Source: Sialis fuliginosa (taxonomy: Eukaryota > Arthropoda > Insecta > Megaloptera > Sialidae). Taken from it: a stretch of DNA of 64,000 bases. The position numbers and the translations under genes are program-made. Shown here piece after piece: positions 56,959-64,000 of the stretch (within the stretch, counting starts at the first letter, position 1; every line of letters starts with the position of its first letter). The stretch covers positions 5,270,001 through 5,334,000 of the forward strand of contig OY540821.1 of assembly GCA_961205875.1 (NCBI GenBank), given 5' to 3'. The notes below the pieces were generated by a model. That model saw nothing but the letters and a program-made list of their open reading frames with translations. It did not search any database and was not told the origin of the DNA.

Positions 56959-57312
56959 GGTTGCGTCGCCATCATAAGCATCACATGGGTCCTCTCCGTC
57001 ACGCTGTTCGCCGTCCTGGTCCTACCACGTGGCGGGTATTACTTCAACCCGACGGGTATGGTATCTTGCGAGCCGTTCTACCCGCGGGCATCGCTCCGTA
57101 TCCTAGCCGCTTGCTGCTTCTATTTCCCTACGACAATGATACTCATGTACTGCTACGGAAGTGCGTTCCATGTAAACAAACTGCGTCTCAAGACCAAGGC
57201 CGGAGTAAGTGTCGGGGGTGCGGGGGGTAACGGGGGAGTGCAGGAAGAAGGAGCAGTCGCCGGGGGTGGAGGCCCGGTAATGGTGGTTAGAGAGCAGAGA
57301 GTTGTTGAGAAG
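56959..57312 (+). CDS. Internal exon of the same class A GPCR: TM4, extracellular loop 2, TM5 and glycine-rich intracellular loop 3
   Basis: This exon encodes 118 residues in phase 0 at both ends. Residues 1-22 form TM4 with the conserved tryptophan in SITWVLS. Extracellular loop 2 contains VSCEPFY, whose cysteine would pair with the TM3 cysteine. TM5 (about residues 48-72) has the conserved proline in FYFPTTM and tyrosine in MYCYGSAF. Intracellular loop 3 follows, with KLRLKTK and then a low-complexity glycine stretch (GGAGGNGG, AGGGGP). The acceptor is TGTTCTTTCAG with branch-like CTAAT/CTAAC motifs 15-30 bases upstream, and the donor is GAGAAG|GTTAGT. The exon is GC-rich against a very AT-rich intron. 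TM6 is not seen before the window ends. The last 23 bases and the donor are duplicated downstream. A ligand cannot be named; an amine-like or orphan receptor is the best guess. Confidence 0.92.
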
Positions 57313-57545
57313 GTTAGTATTTTATATTTGTTCACTACTTTTGTATTTTAAAATCAAAGTGAATTTCCGCACAACTGGCTGCTCCAACAACGCAGAGACG
57401 AGACTTTTCTCTTGATCTCTAAACGAAGACGAGACTAAACTCAGAATTTCGTCTCGTATGCAGTCCTAAACCTAAACTAATTCTAGGATCTTAGGTTAAC
57501 CTAAACAGTGAAAGTCCCATCAAAATCATGTGGGAACACAAATAT
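57290..57545 (+). repeat. Segmental duplication, copy 1 (exon edge and donor)
   Basis: From GAGAGCAGAGAGTTGTTGAG through the splice donor and AAAATCAAAGTGAATTTCCG to CCATCAAAATCATGTGGGAA, this stretch recurs at 57711-58313. It includes the last 23 coding bases of the exon at 56959-57312. Confidence 0.85.
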
Positions 57546-57710
57546 ATAAATATATATATAAATAAAATATATATTTGTGTATCTAGGGTGTAAAATGATA
57601 GTTTTTCGCACGAGTGTGAAAAACGCATTTTACACCCGAGGTACACACAATATTTTTTCTACAACCCTATTTATTATATAATATTAACAATAAAATAATA
57701 TAATAATTAA
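57546..57710. repeat. AT-rich spacer with a hairpin between the duplicates
   Basis: GGGTGTAAAATG is mirrored by CATTTTACACCC around 57587-57640, with an inner TTTTTCGCAC/GTGTGAAAAA pair. It looks like a small palindromic insertion. Confidence 0.6.
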
Positions 57711-58313
57711 GAGAGCTAAGAGTTGTTGAGAAGGTTAGTGTTTTATATTTGTCCATAACTTTTGTATTTTAAAATCAAAGTGAATTTCCGCACAACTGGC
57801 TGCTCCAATAACGCAGAGACGAAACTTTTCCTTCATCTCTAAACGAGGACGAGACAAAACTCAGACTCTCATCTCGTATGCAGAAGCAGGGCTTCGAACC
57901 GTTATTTTTTTCGTTACGGTTTTCGTTCTATTCGAGTAAAAACATATATTTCGGTTCGGTTCCGGTTATAACGGTTTTTCCGGTTTTCGGTTCAGCTCCA
58001 AGTGATCAATTAAAAAAATTATTTATTTGTATTGAAAATTTACTTTCTACCATAATTTTGAACATTTTTTGGTAAATTTTTGTGGGAAATAAGCTCATGT
58101 TAACGCGCGTATTTTAACATGTACTGAACCGAAAAAACCGATATTTTTATTTCGGTTCGGTTCCGGTCTACGTTCCGGTAAAAAATAACGGTTTTTCCGG
58201 TTTTCGGTTCAGTTCCGGTTCGAAGCCCTGGTCCTAAGCCTAAACTAATTCTAGGATCTTAGACTAACCTTAACGGTGAAAGTCCCATCAAAATCATGTA
58301 GGAACACAAATAA
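57711..58313 (+). repeat. Segmental duplication, copy 2, split by a hAT MITE
   Basis: GAGAGCTAAGAGTTGTTGAG then AAGGTTAGTG repeats the exon edge and donor. The copy continues to CATCTCGTATGCAG near 57883, and after the MITE resumes with TCCTAAGCCTAAACTAATTC to 58313. It is not part of a real exon: no acceptor or extended frame precedes it. Confidence 0.85.
57887..58230. mobile_element. hAT-like MITE inside the duplicate
   Basis: CAGGGCTTCGAACCG and CGGTTCGAAGCCCTG are perfect inverted ends. The interior is built of CGGTTCGGTTCCGGT motifs on both arms. The first duplicate lacks it, giving the empty site (GTATGCAGTCCTAA). A clean 8-bp target duplication is not visible; a few extra bases lie at each junction. 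Confidence 0.82.
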
Positions 58314-58319
58314 ATAACA

Positions 58320-58437
58320 AGCTTAGAGTGGGGTGAGACCCTTTAGGTCCACACAATCAACTTCCCAACACGGTATGATTATAAATACTTGAATACTGAT
58401 TATTTATTGTTTCCGTATAATTTATGTGAATATTTTT
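58320..58437 (+). repeat. Family U repeat, copy 2
   Basis: GTGGGGTGAGACCCTTTAGG, CAATCAACTTCCCAACACGG and GATTATTTATTGTTTCCGTA match 20944-21061. Confidence 0.65.
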
Positions 58438-58642
58438 TTAATATGTATATAAAAAATTTTAATGGAATTGGTCAGAAATAAAACTCATTATGAATATTAG
58501 TTTTCTAATATCCTAATGTCAATAATATAACACACATTTTTAGAATAACTAATTTGACAATTTGAATTAAATTGCATTTGTTTTTGTAATAACTAATCTG
58601 ACAATTTAAATTTAATTGCATTTGTTTCCAAGGCTTTTTTTA

Positions 58643-58822
58643 AAATGTCATTTTGACGTTTTAGATTTATTGAAATTGTCACAAAGATTAAAAATATTAG
58701 AAAAAATAATCAGGTACATCAAATGGTTAACTGAACACTTTATCGGTTTTTATTTAAGTTGTTCAACAATTAACTACCTTCGACGAGGAAGCACTGTGCA
58801 TTTACTTGGCAGATGTTTTTTT
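58643..58822 (-). mobile_element. Family A 5' fragment, minus strand
   Basis: AAATGTCATTTTGACGTTTT through GACGAGGAAGCACTGTGCAT to TTGGCAGATGTTTTTTT. It has internal deletions and lacks the microsatellite and 3' hairpin. Confidence 0.7.
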
Positions 58823-58875
58823 ACGCGCTGTTTTAATGGAACTAATTAACCGTGTAAATGGAGGGATTACTGTAT

Positions 58876-59252
58876 ACATTTTTTGTATCTCGTACTTTTT
58901 TTCTAAAGTTTATAGTTTCTGAGTAAAAAATTCATGAAAGTTTAAAATCTCGAATTATTTTGTTAGATATCTTGGAAAGCGTATAGGCTGTTCAAAAAGA
59001 AATTTGCAATGAAAGATTCGTGTTTTTTCACGTAGAATACGATTACTTATTATTAATAAAAACTATAGGTTTCTGTTTAAAAAAACGATGTTGACCTTCA
59101 AATATCCTTGAAGGCCACATTAAAATAACAAATAAATATTATTATTCAGTTACCCCCTCACAACCAAACATTTTTTGGTTTAAACATTTTTTTCAAATAT
59201 GCCATGGTTCTGATATAATAATCTGTAACATTTTAAATGCCTCACTCTGTAT
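58876..59252 (+). mobile_element. Family O repeat, copy 2
   Basis: ACATTTTTTGTATCTCGTAC, AGATATCTTGGAAAGCG, GATTCGTGTTTTTTCACGTA and AATGCCTCACTCTGTATAT match 10685-11035. Ends are not defined. 59253-59521 is unrecognised. Confidence 0.6.
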
Positions 59253-59759
59253 ATAAACGATATTTCCGAACCAACACATTGAATACAGAAAAAATCTGCA
59301 TGTTTTCCATCCCTGTTGTATTCATGTAGTCGATATTATCGTGCGATAACACAAATCAATAATAAATTAACCTATTAAAATTCTTCTCTCTCGCTGGAAC
59401 ATCACATACATAATTATTAATAATTTACACCTAAAGCTATGTGCATTTTTTGGTTATATCAACCTAATTATCACATTCACGCCAATGAAACCCTACTAAA
59501 TTTGACACACGCACACCCAAGCAGTGGCGTAACAATGTACACATTTTGAAAATTAAATTGAGCTCGTCGACAAAAACTTTTTTCTATTGTGCCTGTACAA
59601 GTCTTAAGGCTTCCGCGGTGATCTTGATATGGATCTTGACTTCTGGGTGTAAGCCGTGTCGATTTGTTCGTGTTATCGGCCAACGTTACATCACACTTTG
59701 CAGTGGACATCTTCAGGGCTCGAAAGAATTGTTAAAATTAATAACATTAAGTAAACTTC

Positions 59760-60362
59760 ATGACAAAAAATGATTTTTTTATAATTAATATATTTACAAA
59801 TCCGGCCGTAAAAATTTTTTAGATATGACGCCCCTCCTAAAACCTATTAAGTCTTCTCTAGAGACACTCAAGTAAGAATTATGACAGTTTCGAACCAAGT
59901 CGGTGGTGACGCGATTTTTAAAATGGGACCGTCCTCATGACAGACCCAACCATCCAACCAAGTTTCATTAATATCGGTTCCGTGGTTCATGAGTTATGCG
60001 TGTTACAAAGATTCAGGGGACAGGCGGACACACGGACGGACGGACAAACAGACAGACACGGAACGAAAACTGTTTGTCTTGACATGAAACGGAAAGATAA
60101 ATTTAAAATTTTGAATTCGGAGAACATTTTTTTTGTCTCATTCTAAAACGATCTCAAAGCTTCTCGTATCTTCGATATTACGAGGAAGCAAAACGTGATG
60201 ACAAAAAATGTTTTTTTTATAATTAATATATGTATTTACAAATCCGGCCGTTAAAAATTTTGAGATATAACGCCCCTCCTAAAATTCATGAAGTCTTCTC
60301 TAGAGACACTCAAGTAAGAATTATGACAGTTTCGAACCAAATCGGTGGTGACGCGATTTATT
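59760..60362 (+). repeat. Direct duplication of about 160 bp around an A fragment
   Basis: ATGACAAAAAATG...AATCCGGCCGT, GACGCCCCTCCTAAAA and AGAATTATGACAGTTTCGAA occur at 59760-59918 and again at 60197-60362. The A fragment lies between the copies. Confidence 0.8.
59919..60193 (+). mobile_element. Family A 3' third
   Basis: AAAATGGGACCGTCCTCATG, GGACACACGGACGGACGGAC and the hairpin CTTCTCGTATCTTCGATATT then ACGAGGAAGC. Confidence 0.78.
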
Positions 60363-60400
60363 AAAAAATAATTCGGGCAAGACATACACAAGTGTATGCC

Positions 60401-61492
60401 ATAAGGGTTCCGAAGTACGTACTACGTGAAATGTTTGGAACCACTTACAGGTGCATTTTTAAGTGAAAGTTAAAATATAAAGTGTCAAGTTCTACTAATT
60501 GAGATCTATATTTTGACATACCACATGCCAAGATATCAAAAAACACAAAATTTTATGACGCCCCTCCCTATTATTCCAAAATTTAAAATTATATTGTTGA
60601 CTTTAGTATTTGTCGTTGGTAGTCCCACCAAAGCCTCGTTACCAAATTTTTTTCAGATTTTTTGAGCCAGTAGTTACAGAGATAGAGGGGGGGGGGACAA
60701 AATAAAACACTGCTTTTAGCCCCCTACAGGTGCCATTTTTGAGTTAGAAAAAAAATAAAAAATATGGCCATGTTCTATGAATTGAGATGTTCATTTTGAC
60801 ATATCACATGCCTAGATATGAAAATAAAAATTTTAAATTCTCTTACACCCCTCTCTATTATTCCAAAATTTAAAATTATATTATTGACTTTAGTATTTGT
60901 CGTTGGTAGTCTCACCAAAACCTCGTTACCAAATTTTTTTCAGATTTTTTGAGCCGGTAGTTACAGAATAAGAGGGGGGGGGGGGACAGAATAAAATACT
61001 GCTTTTAGCCCCCTACAGGCGCCATTTTTGAGTTAGAAAAAAAAATAAAAAATAGGGGCATATTCTACTAATTGAGACGTAAATTTTGACGTGCCACACG
61101 TCTTGGTATACAATTTTTTTGTTTTTTTGGATTTGCTTTAAAGCCCCCTACAGGCACAATTTTTGATTTAGAAAATAAATAAAAAAAGGGTCAAATTCCG
61201 CTTGTTTGGTTATACATTTTAACGTGCCACATGCCTTGGTATAAAAAAAAATTTTTTTTTACCTAGCTTTAGCTCCTTATTGCCCCCCCTGAAAAATTAT
61301 TTATTCAATAAATTTGTACATATTTTACTAGAGGGTGTCATTTTACATGTTCAGTAAAAATTTCAAGTTTCTAGCTTATATAGTTTACCAGCTATTTAGC
61401 TTTGAGTGAAAAGGACGGACGGACGGACGGACGGACGGACATACGGACGGACGACAAAGCGATATTAATAGGGTTTCTTCGGAACCCTAAAA
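60401..61492 (+). mobile_element. Family G element, full length (Helentron-like)
   Basis: AGGGTTCCGAAG near the start and CTTCGGAACCCT near the end form a 12-bp inverted subterminal pair. A (GGAC)n tract (about 61412-61454) lies just before the 3' end. The 5' half contains two roughly 300-bp direct repeats (TTATTCCAAAATTTAAAATT, TTTGTCGTTGGTAGTC, CCCCCTACAGG(T/C)GCCATT). No coding capacity. Confidence 0.75.
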
Positions 61493-61975
61493 AATCTTTA
61501 AAAAAAATTAAAATTGTACATAATATAATTTTGATTGATAAAATCGGAAATTACGGTTATTACAATCAATGAAAAATCTATTCAGGCTGTCAGATCTTCT
61601 ACTATGAGTATATTTAAAGGCAAACTCTGGTTTAATTTTTGATTTTGATTGATTTGAATTTAATAAATACTTTTGTCGAGTAGTGAACCGCACATGCGCT
61701 TATTATTAGAACTCCCCCTCACTGCCCGCTGTGGTTACGCCACTGAACACAGGTAGATAGATGAAACAGTGTACATGTGTGTCTATTTGATTGTAATTAG
61801 ATGTGTATATAGAAGCGTGGCGTTTTGTAAATCAGAGTGCACGCAAATAGTACTGCTTCCTGTAATTATGCTAGAGGAAAAAACAACAACAACATGCGAT
61901 AATTCAAGGGCACTGGTTCATGTTTGTGAAAAAAATTCGGGAAAGAGTGGGCGAAGCGAATAAGTGGAAAAAAAT

Positions 61976-62874
61976 ATATACCGGATGTTTTTTTTAACCT
62001 GAAACTTTCAAATATCTCGAAAAATAAGCACTCTACGGAAAAAATTTCAATAATCAAAATTTAATCATTCCGTGGGGGAAATACATTAGTGCAAAAAAAT
62101 AGTCCTCCATCCCCCTCTTTGTAAGTTGGGGAGGGGTTTATCTTTGAATCTTAAATAGGAACCTCAATTTTTTATGGCAGATACGGATTCTACGGCTAAA
62201 AGTACGTACGATTTGATTGAACTATTTTGTTCGATTCATTATAGATGGCGCTGTAATCGACGAAACAAAATTTATAATAAAACAAAAAAAAAACGGGAAA
62301 ATTAAAAAAAAAAAACGGGAAAATTAAAAAAAAAAAACGATCGCACCGAGGATCCAACCAGGCCATTCACGGTTGTCGGTCCGTAGCGCAAACTACCGTC
62401 TACAGTACGTGATGGGCTAGTTTTCAACTGAATAAGTTGTGCGAATTTACAGAGGAAATTAATAAATTTTTTTCTCGGTTGTTTACGAGTTTCCGGTCAA
62501 CCGGCTTGGTGTATAGGATTATCTATGCCACCATTATAACCCTATTTTTTTTTAAACAAATTAGTGCATCTGATATCTGGTTGCTCCTTGTTAGAAGAAA
62601 TCGAAAAAAATTGAATTTTGTCGATTACAGCGCCATCTATGATGAATCGAACAAAATATTTCAGTCAAATCGTACGTACTTTTAGCTGTAGAATCTGTAT
62701 CTGCAATAAAAAATTGGGGTTCCTATTTAAGATTCAAAGATACCCCCTCCCCAACCTACAAAGAGAGGGGTGGGGGAGTATTTTTTTTGCACTAATGTAT
62801 TTCATTTTTTCCGTAGAGTGCTTTTTTTTCGAGATATTTGAAAGTTTCAGGTTAAAAAAAACACCCGGTATATA
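61976..62874. mobile_element. Large fold-back element, arms about 300 bp
   Basis: TATACCGGATGTTTTTTTTA, ACCTGAAACTTTCAAATATC, GATTCTACGGCTAAAAGTAC and GATGGCGCTGTAATCGAC at the left are mirrored by GTCGATTACAGCGCCATCT, GTACTTTTAGCTGTAGAATC, GATATTTGAAAGTTTCAGGT and ACACCCGGTATATA at the right. The loop of about 300 bp includes a tRNA-like segment and A-rich repeats. Confidence 0.85.
62338..62420 (-). ncRNA. tRNA-like, SINE-type segment (weak)
   Basis: Read on the minus strand, GTAGACGGTAGTTTGCGC is a possible A box and GGTTGGATCCT (62349-62359) a near-consensus B box (GGTTCGANTCC). They are followed by CGGTGCGATCG and a T run of 11, a Pol III-type terminator. It does not fold into a clean cloverleaf, so it is at best a tRNA-derived SINE head or a tRNA pseudogene. 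Confidence 0.35.
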
Positions 62875-62905
62875 AAAAATTGTTTACTCTAAATATTATT
62901 ATGGA

Positions 62906-63402
62906 CTAGCGCATTGGACCTGATATTACTCTGGTTAATATTCACAAAATCATAGTGACCTAAAATATTCCACGTGCCCACCCAACATGCCCACAACACA
63001 CGGGTCATTGCGAATTTTTTTTCCGAATTTACATAAAATATACACCTAAACCTAACCTATCCATTAGTGAAAACTGGAATAAAATCAGTTCAGTAATTAC
63101 TGAGAAAATCGTGCAAAATTATTGTAAATTCTTGTAAATTATGAATTCTTTTTTCCATGTGCTAGATACTAGTTTTTTATATAAATGACAGTTGTATGCT
63201 CTGGCATCATGGAAACAAAACACAACATGATGAAGATTTTTTTAGTATTTTGATATTAAATCTTAGGTTTTCATAAAATATTAATAGCCACGATACTGCT
63301 CAGAAAAATTATCTAACTATTAGTGAAAACCGCATTGAAATCGGTTCAGTAATTCCCGAGTCTATAAGCTTCATACAAACGAACATTCATTTTTATACAT
63401 AT
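62906..63402 (-). mobile_element. Helitron, minus strand, near complete
   Basis: On the minus strand it ends TCCAATGCGCTAG|T at 62906. Its other end, CGAACATTCATTTTTATACA read on plus, matches the 5' start of the Helitron at 26212. The interior GAAACAAAACA...TCATGATGAAGA is partly rearranged. It is shorter than the 26212 copy. Confidence 0.8.
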
Positions 63403-63403
63403 A

Positions 63404-63653
63404 CTAGCGCATTGGCCCGGTGTTACCCGGGGATATTAATTTAATTAAACATAAAGTAATTATGCCCACCCGACATGCCCACCCAACATGCTCATCCAAC
63501 ATGCCCATCTAACATGCTAACAACACATGGTTCACCACGAATTGTTTTTCCGTCTTCATGAAATTTACCCAAAATATCCACAAATTATACACCTAAACTT
63601 AACCTATCCATTAGTGAAAACCGGAATAAAATTCATTCAGTAGTTATTGAAAA
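63404..63653 (-). mobile_element. Helitron 3' part abutting the previous one
   Basis: On plus it begins CTAGCGCATTGGCCCGGTGT then TACCCGGGGATATTAATTTA, the exact complement of the 26212 Helitron's 3' end. It carries about three CATGCCCACC-type minisatellite units and is truncated at the TATTGAAAAAATGG position. It sits immediately upstream, in element orientation, of the copy at 62906. Confidence 0.85.
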
Positions 63654-63681
63654 AATGGAATTAGTATTTTTGTATCTAGTA

Positions 63682-63800
63682 AATTTTTCGAGATACAAAG
63701 TAGTCTATGTCCTTCCACAGAATGCAAGCTATCTCCCTGCTAAATTTAATCAAGATCGGTTCAGCGATTTAGCTAGAAAATGTAACAAACAGTACCTAAA
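63682..63800 (-). mobile_element. Family M fragment
   Basis: TTCGAGATACAAAGTAGTCT, CAGAATGCAAGCTATCTCCC and GATCGGTTCAGCGATTTAGC are the complement of family M at 29219. Confidence 0.65.
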
Positions 63801-64000
63801 AAAAAACAAATCAGAACAAAAATTACAAATAATTTTTTTTCTGTTTAAATTTAAAAGTTAATAATTGAAAACAAAATAAACAACTGCCGGCCGAGCGAAG
63901 AATTTTCCCTCTCCCCGCGACACTTCATCATAGTTCGCGCGAATAATATGTTATTGTATGTATATTTCATGTTATTTCCTAAACCAAAAGACCAAATTGG
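63801..64000 (-). mobile_element. Helitron-like fragment, runs off the window
   Basis: AAATTTAAAAGTTAATAATT, GAAAACAAAATAAACAACTG and CGCGCGAATAATATGTTATT match part of the element at 38770-39390. Its termini are not in view. Confidence 0.5.

Larger units (their letters stand above)
59522..61745. mobile_element. Possible composite hAT-like element
   Basis: CAGTGGCGTAACAATG at the left and GTGGTTACGCCACTG at the right share 12 inverted bases. Flanks CACCCAAG and AACACAGG agree in only 5 of 8. Between them lie an A fragment, a duplication and a family G element, so it may be one host with later insertions. Confidence 0.4.
57313..64000 (+). other. Start of the next GPCR intron, running out of the window
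   Basis: After the donor at 57312 no TM6-like coding sequence (a CWLP-type motif) is seen to 64000 on the plus strand, so the next exon lies beyond the window. The intron holds the duplicated exon edge, MITEs, composite elements and Helitrons listed below. Confidence 0.7.

Noticed and set aside
56961-57230. Alternative-frame ORF over the GPCR exon, and a proline-rich ORF on the opposite strand
   Set aside because: Both are shadow frames of the GC-rich receptor exon; the annotated frame alone shows receptor motifs.

Overview
The window looks like insect nuclear DNA. It is AT-rich, full of short non-autonomous DNA transposons and rolling-circle elements, and contains a short CCTAA tract matching the insect telomere pentamer. 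The repeat style suggests a moth or butterfly with a large genome, but I cannot prove the order from sequence alone.

Only one host gene is visible. Two internal coding exons on the plus strand (995-1111 and 56959-57312) join in phase 0 into part of a rhodopsin-family (class A) G-protein-coupled receptor. The first carries the end of TM3 with the DRY motif. The second carries TM4, extracellular loop 2 with its cysteine, TM5 and a glycine-rich third intracellular loop. About 55.8 kb of intron lies between them. The exons for TM1-TM2 and TM6-TM7 lie outside the window. No rRNA gene, canonical tRNA gene, CRISPR array or promoter was found, and no retroviral, LTR or other capsid-bearing element was recognised.

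The intron is a record of transposon insertions. I assign letters to recurring families. A is a Helentron-like element of about 810 bp with about 15 copies or fragments. B is a TA-flanked MITE with the inverted end AAGGTACTGGCACCAGT. C is a Harbinger-like MITE with TAA target duplications. D is a TA-flanked MITE with long inverted ends. E and several CAG-ended families are hAT-like MITEs, and seven hAT-like insertions have clear or near-perfect 8-bp target duplications. F and others are fold-back elements. G, H, I and M share A's pattern of inverted subterminal repeats plus a GAC-type tetranucleotide tract. J, O, S and U are further repeat pairs. There are also Helitrons with A|TC...CTAG|T ends, a deleted mariner, a Tigger/pogo relic and several tandem arrays.

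Layout: 1-7.5 kb holds the first exon, B, hAT and S elements. 7.7-9.2 kb is a 122-bp tandem array split by a hAT MITE and a fold-back. 12.4-14.2 kb holds Tigger relics and a hAT composite. 14.5-16.3 kb is a three-layer nest. 16.6-25 kb holds hAT, D, J and G elements and an A element nested in another A. 26.1-27.2 kb is a hAT-like element with a Helitron inside. 28.1-29.1 kb is a 260-bp tandem array. 32.5-33.7 kb is the mariner relic. 36.2-37.8 kb is a Helitron followed by a 125-bp tandem array. 38.1-40.7 kb is a Harbinger/D nest with a palindromic dimer. 42-54 kb is a mix of A, B, E, F and hAT copies. 56.4-58.3 kb holds a Harbinger MITE next to the second exon and a duplication of that exon's 3' edge. 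59.5-64 kb holds a composite hAT, a large fold-back with a tRNA-like core, and Helitrons in tandem.

I found no undescribed gene system. The most unusual signals are the shared Helentron-like architecture across unrelated families, insertions that can be proved by paralogous empty sites, and fold-back dimerisation events.
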